Part shown: positions 20,476 to 33,361 of the stretch, one piece after another | Layout of the letters: each line of letters starts with the position of its first letter | How positions within the stretch are numbered: position 1 is the first letter of the stretch | Origin: Rhexocercosporidium sp. MPI-PUGE-AT-0058 | Taxonomy: Eukaryota > Ascomycota > Leotiomycetes > Helotiales | Length of the DNA stretch: 64,000 nucleotides | NCBI GenBank assembly: GCA_020746875.1 | Contig: JAGTJL010000002.1 | Span: 992,001 to 1,056,000 of the forward strand | Direction: 5' to 3' | Made by a program: the position numbers and the translations under genes | The notes under the pieces: generated by a model | What the model was told of the DNA's origin: nothing | Database searches by the model: none | The model's input: the letters and a program-made list of their open reading frames with translations, nothing else

Positions 20476-22515
20476 AAAAGTATATATAAAGAATATTATA
20501 ATATCTTCTTATAAATTACTTTTAATAATAACTCGCGATTTAATACGTATAAGCTGTCTTATTAAATTAACTTTATAAGTAAACACTTATTTTAATAATA
20601 TAAGCGTTATTTTCGCATTTGCCTTTAGCATAATATATTAATACTTTTTAATTTAGAAATTTTCTATTTTTTTACGCGTATTTTCCTTAAAATATTCTCC
20701 TTACAAGTATTATTTTAAATTCTTCTAGTACTTTAATGCTTATAAAAGCTTTATTTAATATAGTTATATTAATTTAAAACTTATAATTACTTATACTTTA
20801 ATTAATTCGCTATTAATTATAATTATAAATATAATATATATAATTTTATAATCTTTTTTATTTTCACGCGTTATTTTATTATTTTAAAATATTATAATAA
20901 AAAATATAATATATATATAATTTTTATTTATTTAATTTATAAATTCGGCGTTCAGGAATTCTCTTATTATAAAAGAATATATTCTTAGCCTTTTTTTAAA
21001 CCGTTTATTTAATTATATTACTTCTCTTACTTAACGTCTTCGCTAAGCTTAAGTAATAAGGCGTAATTAACTTTAGTTTAATGCTTAAAATACTTCGTTA
21101 AGAGTCTTTTAAATTATATTATTTTTTAAAAGATATTATAATAATATATTCGACGGTATATTTTTTAAAAGGAGTTATTAATTTCCTTTAAGCTCGCCGT
21201 AATCCTCTTTTAACGAGGTGTTTTTATACTTTAAAGCATTTCTTAAGCTTATATTAATTGCTTTAATTTAACGTAATAATTAACTCTAGCTATTTTATAA
21301 TTTATTTTAAATTATAACTTAAGGTATTAAGTTATATATACCCTTAATTTAAAATAATTATTTCTTACTTATAATATTCTTTTTAAGCTCGAAATGTTCG
21401 TTTTATTATATTTAATTTTAAGTTTATTTTAATATGCCTAGGTTTTTTAATATTATTAAAATATTTATATTATTATTATTAAGTTTTATATCGTCTTTTA
21501 ACGTATTAACTTATAAATTCAAAAAGATTAGCTTATTTTAATGCTCTCGTAGAATAAGTAGTCCCGCTTCTTTTAAAGTTATAAGCTTTATAATTATATA
21601 TAAAACTACTTTTTTAAAAACTTCGTCGACTTTTATTAAATTAAATAAAAACTCGTTTAATTTAATATTATTTTTAGCTTATATATATTTATTTTTTATA
21701 TATTTAATAATTAACTCGGCGTCTTAAGCGGCTTTAGGCTCTATAAGTATATTAACGACTTATTTAAATATTAATAATAGTTAGCCGACTACTGCTTACT
21801 TATTATAAAACTATATCTTATTAAAAATAACGTTTTAAATACGTATTATATACTTTAATTAAGGTATTTAAATCTTATATATATTAATTACGTAATAATT
21901 CATTAAGTATTTAATATGCTTTTTAAAATTGACTTTAAAGCCTCTTTTATTACGGAGAGCTTATCGGTCTTTAATTATTACGTAAGCTTTGACGTTATAC
22001 GTAAAGATATTACTTTAATTAAGCCTTAAATCGACTAATAGTCTTTTTATTACCTTTAAGTCGTATTATTAAAAATACTATTTAAACTATATCTTTAATA
22101 CTTTATTTGGCGATTACATAACTCTTTTAGTAAGTAGCGATATATTATAAAAATATATAATTATTAAAATAACTTCCGGCTATAACTTAAATAATAAATT
22201 AGCACTTATTATTATCTTTAAGGCTTTAATAATAAGTTCTCTACTAGCTCTCTTTATACTTCCATTCGGCTTATATATATAAACTAGAATAAGCTTTAGC
22301 TTTATATTATTATTTAATATTTATTAATTGTACTTTATTTAATATTTTATATTAATTATTAACGTATTATTATTAAACTTAATTTTATATATAATAAAGC
22401 CGTATTAACGTTTAATTTATATCTTAAACGTCTTAAGCACGCTTATAATAAAGTCTTAGGATTTACTAGTAAGCGTGAATATAAAGAGCTTTTTATTATA
22501 TTCGTCTTTAATTAA
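20476..22515 (-). pseudogene. Copia-2, distal part (integrase to RT relic), truncated
   Basis: Reverse-complement copy of Copia-1 positions about 24790-26815, with transitions. For example, the sequence around 20525-20595 is the inverse of 26690-26790. It is the continuation of Copia-2 beyond the Copia-1 insertion and stops at the TRIM, so the 3' end of Copia-2 is lost. It encodes RIP-degraded integrase and start of RT in minus orientation. Confidence 0.65.
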
Positions 22516-22520
22516 TAATA

Positions 22521-22716
22521 TGTCGTGCAGGTTATGATTGGTTGGCTAAGCGAGCCCAATTAAGACTACCAAAACCATAGCGCTAATAAGCTCCCCTATT
22601 CAGGGAGCTTAAATGCGTTATATATAATAATATAATAATAATTATATATATAATTACGCAGCTTTTAATTAAATTAATATTCGCTTCTATAAAGCCTTAA
22701 GGTATATTATATAATA
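22521..22716 (+). repeat. Copia-1 5' LTR (196 bp)
   Basis: Starts TGTCGTGCAGGTTATG, ends ATATAATA. Matched by 29458-29653 and, inverted, by 32346-32541. Confidence 0.85.
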
Positions 22717-22899
22717 GTTATAAACCCCGTAAGCTATAAAAAGCTTTTTAATCGTATATATACGCTGATATAGCTTTATAAAGGCATTTTATATTATTAT
22801 TTAAAAGCTATTATAATTTTTTAAACTCGTCGACAATTCTTAAATTATTAAATATTCTCGACGTTATATTATTAATATATTTTAAATAAATAATGTTAT

Positions 22900-25800
22900 T
22901 CCTAAAACTACTTACGGACTATACCTTAAAGATATAAGTTAAAAAATATTAATATACGCTAGCTAAATAAACAAGCCAAAACAACAAGTACATAACTTTA
23001 TATAATTGACTTTTTAAAACGGTAAACGATTCGCTCTTAGACTTTATAATTAAGAAATTAATCGATAAAAGTAAATTAAATATATAATTATTAATTAGCA
23101 CATTTTAGCGCGACATAATACTATTAAAATCGTTAGTTTTTATTATTATAATCACGAAATATAAAAAAGTTTTAAAAAAAATATATAAAAAAAAAGTCAA
23201 TATTAATTAATAAATAAGAGACTTTTTAAAGGCTTATAAAAATACTAAGGCGTACGATATACTTAACGTTAAAAGCATTATGATTTTAAAAAAGTAATTA
23301 TATATAATAAAAACTTATATATATTTAAATTAAGTAAATCTTATCTTTAATATAATTATACGCGATAATTAACTTAAAAAAAATATAAGTTTATTTTTAA
23401 TAATTATATATAAATACTCTCCGGCATAAACTAAGAGTATATTATATTTAAGAAGCTTAAGCGTTAAAAAGAAAGAAGCAATTAATATTTAACTTTTAAA
23501 AGAATAATATTAATACGTCGAATATAAGCTTTAATAAATTTCGCTCTCGAAGCTAAAGTAATTTATACTTATATAATATAAATAATAAGCATTTCTTTAA
23601 GCCGCTTAAGTATTAAAGACTACGTTATATAATTAACGAAACGACCTTTAAAAGCATAAAGTATATATTAAATACTAATAAAATATTAATAATCCGCGAA
23701 AAGTTAAAAATTATAAACTTTAAAAAGCTTAAGATAATTATAATTAAAAAAAAATAAAAATATATTATAGTCGCTAAAATCACTAGAGTTAATTATAATA
23801 ATAACTTTAAACTTATTATAAATACTAAATTAACTAATATTATTATATTTATAAGTAATAAAAGTAAAAATAAAGCTTTATAAAATGATTTAAATATTAA
23901 TATAATTATAATCGACTTAAAGCTCCTCGATAATACATTTTATGATAATACTTTAAGTCTTAATATTTATATTATTATAAAGTTTTAACGTTATCTTTTA
24001 TTAAATAGCACTTTTATTAATAATTACGGTATTACTTATTTAATTAATAATATTAATAAACTCGTTTTTAATAATTTTAAACGTATTATAGGAAATATAG
24101 TTAATATTAATACTTTAAGTTTATTAATTATTAATAAAGGTATACGCATTTTTAAAAACGCTTTATATAATTTTAAAGAATTATATATTTAAAATCTAAT
24201 ATTAAATAACGTAGCTATTATAAAAGGGTTTAACGTTAATATTATTTTTAAGAGCCTTCTCGCATAGTCGAGGGTATAATATAATAGTATTAATACGACT
24301 TTACGAGTAAGTAATATTAAAGATAATTATATAATAAAAACCTTATAATATAAATAAAATCTTATAATATTTAAATACAAGCTTATTAATAATTACTCGC
24401 GCTTTTTATAATTATATACCTTTATAAAAGCTTATAAATCTCTTATTATAATAATATACTTAATAATTAATAAATAATTATACTTTTTTAAAAAGTATAT
24501 TTTTTAATTAATACGTAATTTCCTACGACCCCGAAGCGATATAGTATAAATATGATACTTACGCGCCGGTTATCTTAATAAAATAGCTTTAAAAGCTTTA
24601 GTAAAATATATACGTAATATTTAAATCGATGGAATCACGTGTATAAAATGCGAAAGTTATATTATAATATACTTAAGTTAATAACTATTGCGTAAAAAGT
24701 TAAATAATAAGTCCTCGAGACCTTTTTTTAAAATCGTATAAGACTTATTTAATTACTTTATAAATTATAATAAGATATATTAATTATTATTAATTAAAGA
24801 CGAATATAATAAAAAGCTCTTCGCATTCACGCTTATTAATAAATCCTAAGACTTTATTATAAGCGTACTTAAGACGTTTAAGATATAGACTAGACGTTAA
24901 TACGGCTTTATTATATATAAAATTAAGTTTAATAATAACACGTTAATAATTAATATAAAATATTAAACAAAGTATAATTAATATATATTAAATAATAATA
25001 TAAAGCTAAAGCTTACTCCGGTTTATATACATAAGCCGAATAAGAGTATAAAAAGAGCTAGTAAAAAACTTATTATTAAAGCCTTAAAAATAATAATAAG
25101 TATTAACTTATTATTTAAGCTATAACCGAAAGCTATTTTAATAGCTGCGTATTTTTATAATATATCGCCACTTATTAAAAGAGTTATATAATTGCTAAAC
25201 AAAGTGTTAAAAATATAATTTAAATAATATTTTTAATAATACGACTTAAAGATAGTAAAGAAATTATTAGTCGATTTAAAGCTTAATTAAAGTAATATCT
25301 TTATATATAACGCTAAAGCCTACATAATAATTAAAGACCGACAAGCTCTTCGTAATAAGAGAGGCTTTAAGGTCAACCTTAAGGGATATATTAAATACTT
25401 AATTAATTACTACGTAATTAATATATATAAAATCTGAATACTTTAATTAAAGTATATAATACGTACTCGAAACGTTATTTTTATTAAGGTATAATTTTAT
25501 AATAAATAAGCGATAGTCGGCTAACTATTATTAATACTTAAATAAGTCGTTAATATACTTATAAAGCCTAAAGCCGCTTAAGACGCCGAGTTAGCTATTA
25601 AATACGTAAAAAATAAATATATATAAGTTAAAAATAATATTAAATTAAACAAACTCTTATTTAATTTAATAAAAATCGACGAAGTTTTTAAGAAAGTAAT
25701 TTTATACGTAATTATAAAGCTTATAACTCTAAAAAAGGCGGGATTATTTATTTTATAAAAGTATTAAAATGAGCTAGTCTTTTTAAATTCATAAGTTAAT

Positions 25801-28300
25801 ATATTAAAAGACGACATAAAGCTTAATAATAATAACATAAATATTTTAATAATATTAAAAAGCTTAGATATATTAAGACAGACTCGAAGTCAGATATAAT
25901 AAAATAAACATTTCGAGCCTAAGAGAAATATTATAAGTGGGAAACAACTACTTTAAATTAAAGATATATATAACTTAATACTTTAAATTATAATTTAAAA
26001 TATATTATAAAATAGCTAAAGTCAATTATTATATTACATTAAAGCAATTAATATAAGCTTAAGAAATATTTTAAAACATAAAAATACCTCGTTAAAAGAA
26101 GATTACGGCGAGCTTAAAGGAAATTAATAATTTCTTTTAAAAAATGTACCGTCGAATATATTATTATAATATCTTTTAAAGGATAATATAACTTAAGAGA
26201 CCCTCGACGAAGTACTTTAAGTATTAAATTAAAGTTAACTACGCCTTATTACTTAAGCTTAATAAAGACGTTAAATAAAAAAGATAATATAATTTTAATA
26301 AACGATTTAAAAAAAGGCTAAGAATATACTCTTTTATAATAAAAGAGCTCTTAAATGCCGAATCTATAAACTAAATAAATAAGAATTATATATATATTAT
26401 ATCTTTTATTATAATATTTTAAAATAATAAAATAACGCGTAAAAATAAAAAAGATTATAAAATTATATATATTATATTTATAATTATAATTAATAGCGAA
26501 TCGATTAAAGTATAAATAATTATAAGCTTTAAATTAATATAACTACATTAAGTAAAGCTCTTACGAGTACTAAAGTATTAAAAGGATTTAAAATAATATT
26601 TATAAAAAGAACACTTTAAAGAGAACGTGCGTAAAGAAATAAAAAATCTCTAAGTTAAGAAGTATTAATATATTATGCTAAAAGTAAATACGAAGATAAC
26701 GCTTATACTATTAAAATAAGTGTTTATTTATAAAATTAACTTAATAAGACAACTTATACGCACTAAATCGCGAGTCTTTATTAAAGATAATCTATAAGAA
26801 AATGCCATAATATTCTTTATATACGTTTTTACGTTAATAATAAAGTCTTTTTGCGTCGTAATAATTATAATAATATAATTTAATTTAACAATTAAATAAT
26901 ATAACGTCGTAAATGCGTTTATTAATATAAAATAAGATAAATAAAATATATTTATTTATTATTATCTCTTTAACGGTTTTAAATAGCTTAGTATAATTAT
27001 AAAAATTAATAGAGTTTTATATAATTTTTGCGACTCTTTAGTTTTATAATATAACGACTTTTTAATTATATTTAAAAGCCTTAATTTCGTATTACTTATA
27101 AAAGAGCCTTATATTTTTATAAACGATAAGTAAATAATATTTAAAACCTTTTATATAAATAATATATAAATATTATATTATAACTTAAACTTTTTTATAA
27201 TAATTAAAATTATTAATAACTTAAATAACGCTTACGAACTTATTATAATAAGAGATATAAAATAATTCTTAAAGGTATAAATTATACGTAATAAATATAT
27301 AAAGACAGTTACGCTTATTTATAATACATATATAAAAAAAGTAACTTAAAAATTCGATAATAAATAATAATTGCTTAAGCATTTCTTTATTATACTACGA
27401 CTTAGCCAAAAACACTACTAAAGTAATTATAAACTAAATTAAAAAGTATTAAAAAAAAGTCGGTTTTATATTATATTTAATTATTATATTTAAATTAAAT
27501 ATAACTTTTATAATTTCATAATTATTACATTTCTTAATAAACTTAAATCAAAAGCACTTATAAATTATAAATTAAATTATACGCTACTTCTTTAATATAC
27601 GCTTTTTAAGCATTATTTATAATCGTTAAAAGAGTAAGATATAACTTATAATAGCTTTTAATACTTCTTTTATAAATAATTTAAAAATTAAGCGTTCTTT
27701 ATAAAAGCTTATTATTATTGTATTCGGGGGTATTATATTATAAATAATAATTAAATAAAATATAATTATTACCTCGATAATTAAGGCTAAGCTCTTAAGG
27801 GTGGAGCGAATTATAAAAATAATTATAATATTATAAAAGCTCTTTACGAAAATGTATTTTAATATAAGGTGCTTTTAGAATATTTTTTATAATAATTAAT
27901 AAATAATTAAGCTTATAATTAAAAAAAACCAGCGTATATTAATTAAGCTTAAATACGTTAATATTTAAAATATATAATTACGCCAAAAGTATTAAAAAGG
28001 AAGTTTTAAAGTTATATACTTGCTTATAAGCGAAATATACGTTAATAGTCTTATTAAAAACCTTTTATAATAGAAGTTTAAGACTTTTATTACATTACTT
28101 AATTTATAAAACGCTAAAGCGTTAATAAAAAAGCTTTATTAAAACTTATACTTTATTATAAATATACTCTTTTATTTTCTTTTATATTTTAAAGTACTTT
28201 TTAAGTTAATATAATTACATAAAATATATTTCTTTTTAAATTATTAAAAAATAAGAATTTTATTTTAATTAAAGTTATAATTAAATTAACGTAAGTAAGT
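22900..28300 (+). pseudogene. Copia-1 gag-pol relic
   Basis: Ty1/Copia order can be read through stops. Protease and pre-integrase sequence lies at about 23760-24250. The integrase zinc and core region follows at about 24640-25400 (GITCIKCES, NKSSRPFFKIV, FKLQPKAILIAAYFYNISPL with TAA read as Q). A linker follows at about 25280-25510 (ALRNKRGFKVNLKGYI, RTRNVIFIKVQFYN). RT lies at about 26690-27400 (YNVVNAFINIKQDK, NGFKQLSIIIKINRVLYN, IKEPYIFINDK). The RNase H is not confidently placed. RIP has removed all long frames. Confidence 0.75.
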
Positions 28301-29457
28301 ATAAAAGGGCCCGTTCTTAAGCTATTTATAAAATAGTAAACTATAATTTTAAAGAGGCACGTTCCTAAGCCGCTATTAAGTCGCGAACTAAACCACTAAC
28401 AAATCCACTAACTTTATTAATAACTCCTTAATACGACGGCGGCGGGCGGCTATATTATTAATAATAACATTAATATTAATAATACTAATACTAATACTAA
28501 CCCAAATAAATAAAAAGATTAAGCGGGGGGCGGAAGTAAAGACAACGGGGGTAGGAGCCGAGGCGAGGGCGATAATAATAATTAAATAATTAAAGTCAAA
28601 TTCTTTAAAGCTATTTATAAAAATAAAATAAATATATTAAATATAATAAGAGTATTATAAACTAAAGCCTAAAAGTTTTTTAATTATTATTTAAAATTAA
28701 TTAATTTTAAAATATAAAAACTAAAGTTAAATTTACGTAAGTATAAAAGGTATTACGCCTTTCTTTTATAAAAGCGGCAAAAGTTATTATAATAATAAAC
28801 TTAATAAAACTAATATAATTATAATTTTAATTATAATATTAAAAGTATTAAGCTAAATTAATAATATCTTAATAAATATTAATAAAAAGGTTATCTTTTA
28901 AAGTAACTTTAACGTATATTAAGTAAAAGACTTCCTTATTAATACTTACCTTAATACGCCGGCGGGCGGGAGTAATAGGGGCGGTAAAGGCGGCAGGAGG
29001 GAGCGTAGGAGAAGGAGTGCGAGGGCGACGGCGAAGGGGAGGGCAAGAGGCGGCGGCAGGTTATTATAATTAATTAATATACTTTAATTTACTTAATCTC
29101 TTAATCTTTTAATTTAAATAACGTCGAAAACTAAACTTAAAAATATAAAAAATAAGAGAAAATATTTTTTTTTAATTACGCGAGTAATAGCGAGATTAAA
29201 GAAGCGAGAGACACGGGCGGCTAACTTAGCGGCAGAAATACAACTTATTTTTGAATTTAATATATTTATAAAAAGAAGTTATAAAGGAAAGAGCTATTTA
29301 TATACTTTTATTTATATATTAAGTATATTTACTTTAATTATTAATTATTACTTTTCTTTATTATTTATTATTTTATTATTATTTATTATATTTATTATAT
29401 TTATTATATATTTTATTTACTTCGCTAAAGCTACGTATTGTTTTTAACGAAAGAGTG
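28300..29457 (+). other. Copia-1 3' region with isolated GC-rich islands
   Basis: Between pol and the 3' LTR lie purine-rich GC islands (about 28430-28455, 28525-28572 and 28958-29062) in otherwise extremely AT-rich DNA. A plus-strand frame with Gln codons turned to stops can be followed at about 28600-28960 (QNQYNYNFNYNIKS). I do not find the antisense Cys module here. Confidence 0.4.
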
Positions 29458-29653
29458 TGTCGTAAAAGTTATAATTAATTAATTAAGTAAGCTTAATTAA
29501 GACTACTAAAACTATAGCGTTAATAAGCTCCTTTATTTAAGGAGCTTGAATACGTTATATATAATAATATAATAATAATTATATACGCAACTGCGCAGCC
29601 TTTAATTAAATTAATATTCGCTTCTGTAAAGCCTCAAGGTATATTGCATAATA
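29458..29653 (+). repeat. Copia-1 3' LTR (196 bp)
   Basis: Direct repeat of 22521-22716 with transitions, starting TGTCGTAAAAG and ending GCATAATA. Confidence 0.85.
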
Positions 29654-31094
29654 TAATAATTAACATATCTTATTATAACTTATAAAATAATTAAATAAGT
29701 CTTATGCGATTCTAAAGAAAGGTCTTAAGGACTTATTATTTAATTCTTTACGTAATAATTATTAACTTAAATGTATTATAATATAACTTTCGCATTTTAT
29801 ACGCGTGATTTTATCGATTTAAATATTACGTATATATTTTACTAAAGCTTTTAAAGCTATTTTATTAAGGTGACCGGCACGTAAATGTCATATTTATATT
29901 ATCTCGCTCTAAGGTTATAAAAAATTACGTATTAATTAAAAAGTATACTTTTTAAAAGGGTATAATCGTTTATTAATTATTAAATATATTATTATAGTAA
30001 AAGATTTACGAGCTTTTATAAAGGTATATAATTATAAAGAGCGCGAGTAATTATTAATAAGTTTATATTCAAACATTATTAGGTTTTACTTATATTATAA
30101 GTTTCTTATTATATAGCTATCTTTAGTATTACTTACTTATAAAGTCGTGTTAATATTATTATATTATACCTCCGATTATATAAAAAGGCTCTTAAAAATA
30201 ATATTAACGTTAAACCCTTTTATAATAATTACGTTATTTAATATTAAATTTCGAGTATATAGTCCTTTAAGATTATATAAAGCGTTTTCGAAGATGCGTG
30301 TATTTTTACTTATAATTAATAAACTTAAAGTATTAATATTAATTATATTTCTTATAATACGTTTAAAATTACTAAGGACGAGTTTATTAATATTATTAAT
30401 TAAGTAAGTAGCATCGCAATTATTAATTAACGTATTATTTAATAAAAAGTAGCGTTAAAACTTTATAATAATATAAATACTAAGACTTAAAGTATTATTA
30501 TAGAGTATATCGTCGAGGAGCTTTAAGTCGATTATAATTATATTAATATTTAAATTATTTTATAAAGCTTTACTTTTGCTTTTATTACTTATAAATATAA
30601 TAATATTAAATAATTTAGTATTTATAATAAGTTTAAAGTTATTATTATAATTAACTCTAGTGATTTTAGCGATTATAATATACTTTTATTCTTTTTTAAT
30701 TATAATTATCTTAAATTCTTTAAAATCTATAATTTTTAACTTCTTATGAATTATTAATATTTTATTAATATTGAATATATACTTTATACTTTTAAAAGTC
30801 GTTTCGTTAATTATATAACGTAATCTTTAATACTTAAGCGACTTAAAAAAATACTTATTATTTATATTATATAAATATAAATTACCTTAGCTTTAAGAAC
30901 GAGATTTATTAAAACTTATATTTAACGCATTAATATTAATTCTTTTAAGAGTTAAATATTAACTGCTTCCTCTTTTTTAACGCTTAAGCTTCCTAAATAT
31001 AATATATTTTTAATTTATACCGAAAAGTATTTATATATAATTATTAAAAGTAAACTTATATTCTTTTTTAAATTAATCGTTACGTATAATTATA

Positions 31095-31377
31095 TTGTGG
31101 AGGGGAAAACACCAAGCACACAACAAGAGGGTAGCAAAGCAAGTGCCGGAGGGTAAACGTAGGAAATACCTATTTGACGAATACTAGAGATATCATATAT
31201 CTAAGGAGTATAATTTGTCAAGGGAGGGGAGAGGTATAGTTTGAATAAGAAGGAAAAGTTGTAGTAGTAAAAATCGTTGTTATCCTTGAAGGATGTTGCC
31301 CTAGAGGCTATCTTAAATACAGCAAGATGCAGCTCAATCACGTGACAAATGGATCTCTGAGGTCAACCCCACCACAA
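31095..31377. mobile_element. 283-bp MITE in Copia-2
   Basis: A normal-composition insert with imperfect terminal inverted repeats TTGTGGAGGGG / CCCCACCACAA, flanked by TA. The empty site is visible in the Copia-1 paralogue (inverse of about 23350-23375), giving AATTATATTAAAG without the insert. A TA duplication fits a Tc1/mariner-type helper; a 4-bp ATAT duplication with TGTGG ends is equally consistent. There is no coding capacity and no RIP. Confidence 0.7.
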
Positions 31378-32345
31378 TATTAAAGATAGGATTTACTTAA
31401 TTTAAGTATATATAAGCTCTTATCGCACGTAGTTACTTTTTTAAAGTTATAATACCTTTAACGTTAAGTATATTATACGCTTTAATATTCTTATAAGCCT
31501 TTAAGAAATCTTTTATTTATTAATTAACGTTAACTTTTCCTTTATATACCTTCTTTAAAACCTTTTTATATTTTATAATTATAATAATAAAAACTAACGA
31601 TTTTAACAGTATTATGTCGCGCTAAAGTATACTAATTAACGATTATATACTTAATTTGCTTTTGCCGGCTAATTCCCTAATCATAAAATCTAAAAGCGAA
31701 TCGTTTATTATTTTAAAGAGCTAGTTATATAAAGTCATATACTTATTATTTTAGCTCGTCTATTTAATTAGCGTGTACTAATACTCCCTAATTTATATTA
31801 TATAAATTTATTATATCTCTGCAATTGTCGAGTAAAAAGGTAGACTAGCTTCTTCTAGACTTATTCCTTTTATTAAGGCATTTTTATCGGACGACTTAAG
31901 CGTTAAAAACGGCTATAGGTTTATTACTTTTTAAGCTATAATATTAGCGTAATACTAATCTAATTATATCTTTATTATTTATTAAGCGGTACTCTTAAGC
32001 GTTAAAGCCTTTAGTTAGAGTTCTAGAATATAGCCTATTATAAAAGCGGCAGGGTTTATTATATTTAATATATTTATAAACGTAATATAGAAATTTAATT
32101 GTAAGTATTATATCGCCTAATCCTTTTATGCTTTTAAGATATAGTTTATAAGTAGTTTTAAGAGTGACATTATTTATTTAAGGTATATTAATATTATAGC
32201 GTCGAGAATATTTAATGGTTTAAGAGTTGTCGACGAGTTTAAAGAGTTGCGACAGCTTTTAAATAGTAATATAAAATGCCTTTATAAAGCTACGTCGGCG
32301 TGTATATATAATTAGGAAGTTTTTACAGCTCACGGGGCTCATAAC

Positions 32346-32541
32346 TATTATATAACATACCTTAAGGCTTTATAGAGGCGAATATGAAGTCAATTAAAGG
32401 CTGCGCAGTTATATATATAACTATTGTTATATTATTATATATGACGCATTTAAGCTCCCTGAATAGGAGAGCTTACTGGCGCCATGGTTTTTGTAGTCTT
32501 GATTGGGCTCGCTTAGCCAACCAACCATAACCTGCACGACA
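32346..32541 (-). repeat. Copia-2 5' LTR (196 bp)
   Basis: Inverse of the Copia-1 LTRs, starting TGTCGTGCAGGTTATGG on the minus strand. It is the least mutated of the three copies. Confidence 0.85.
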
Positions 32542-32586
32542 ATTACTCCGAGATTTTAAAATTCAAATCGGATAGCAACTTATTAA

Positions 32587-32708
32587 TGTAAGGTTCAAAT
32601 GATAGGGAATTACTATTCGAAACGTTTAGGGTATGTCAACTATAATTTAGACTGATCTTTAGCCTTTTAAATCCTCTTTATTCCCCTCCGAAGTAAATAA
32701 ATAAAGAT
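32587..32708 (-). repeat. Gypsy-1-family LTR fragment (122 bp)
   Basis: Reverse complement of the last ~122 bp of the Gypsy-1 LTR, with several C-to-T changes (for example GTTTAGGGTATG for GTTCAGGGTATA). A truncated solo LTR, older than the intact element. Confidence 0.85.
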
Positions 32709-32728
32709 GGGCTTAATATAATCTTATA

Positions 32729-33022
32729 GATACCCCCGGCCAGTAAACCGAGGATTTTAGTGTTCCTACGGGTGGCTTATGCGGGCGGGTGCGGTATATG
32801 TATAACGTGTTTTTATATAGCGTGGTTTATATAGTATATTTAATTATTTATTTACTTATTTACTTACTTACTTATTTATTTTTAAGCGTTTATTTATTAT
32901 AATAATTAAGTAAAATACGTCAAAAGCATGTCAAAAGCACGTGGCGGCTACCCTCGGATACCCCCGGCCAGTAAACCGAGGATTTTGGTGTTCCTGCGGG
33001 TGGCTTGTGCGGGCGGGTGCGG
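32729..33022 (+). repeat. Pair of 66-bp direct repeats
   Basis: 32729-32794 and 32957-33022 both read GATACCCCCGGCCAGTAAAC ... GGGCGGGTGCGG. The first copy carries a few G-to-A changes (GGCTTATGCGG against GGCTTGTGCGG). Between them is AT-rich DNA with a TTAC/TTAT microsatellite (about 32845-32885). They lie at the edge of the gene island and could be remains of terminal repeats. Confidence 0.7.
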
Positions 33023-33361
33023 CCAATCAGCGTACTTCACGTGACCAGAATTTTTAAAAGGGGATCCACAAAACGCTCAATATTATATAGATGAAGGCGG
33101 AAATAAATTTCATGGGTAATTCATTGGGTTTTGGTAGAGATGTAATAGTAATTGAATGCTCGTAGTATGCTGACTCGCGAAAATTTTGATGTTCTTGCCC
33201 CGCACTCGCGTAGGAAATACTTCGTAAATATCTCACCAGGTGAAGCGATACACTTGGGCGCCTCAGGTGTAACAGCCTTTCCCGAGAAGTATTCCCACAT
33301 CTCCTCCCCACGTTCGCTCAGCTGTACTTATCCGGTTCCCTTGTAACTTTTTTTTATCACG

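Larger units (their letters stand above)
22521..29653 (+). mobile_element. Copia-1: RIP-degraded Ty1/Copia retrotransposon
   Basis: 7133 bp with 196-bp LTRs and target duplication TAATA (22516-22520 and 29654-29658). It inserted head-to-head into Copia-2, a copy of the same family, which creates inverted repeats of more than 2 kb. The PBS is GTTATAAACC (22717-22726), a mutated form of GTTATGAGCC in Copia-2. No functional ORF remains. Confidence 0.82.
29659..32541 (-). mobile_element. Copia-2, proximal part (5' LTR, gag, protease)
   Basis: Minus-oriented copy of the Copia-1 family. Its 5' LTR is at the right end (32346-32541). The sequence then runs leftward through the gag and pre-integrase region, matching 22717-24790 inverted, to the Copia-1 insertion, and resumes at 22520. 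A 283-bp MITE lies inside (31095-31377). It is less mutated than Copia-1 near the LTR (PBS GTTATGAGCC intact at 32336-32345). Confidence 0.72.

Noticed and set aside
30147..30407. 86-codon plus-strand ORF
   Set aside because: It is Leu/Ile-rich because of AT-rich composition and lies opposite the Copia-2 relic. No gene features.
20476..32541. A 12-kb DNA transposon with giant terminal inverted repeats (TGTCGTGCAGG ends)
   Set aside because: The interior reads as Ty1/Copia integrase and RT, and the TGTCGTGCAGG units are 196-bp LTRs with a TAATA duplication. Two nested Copia copies explain the inverted arms.
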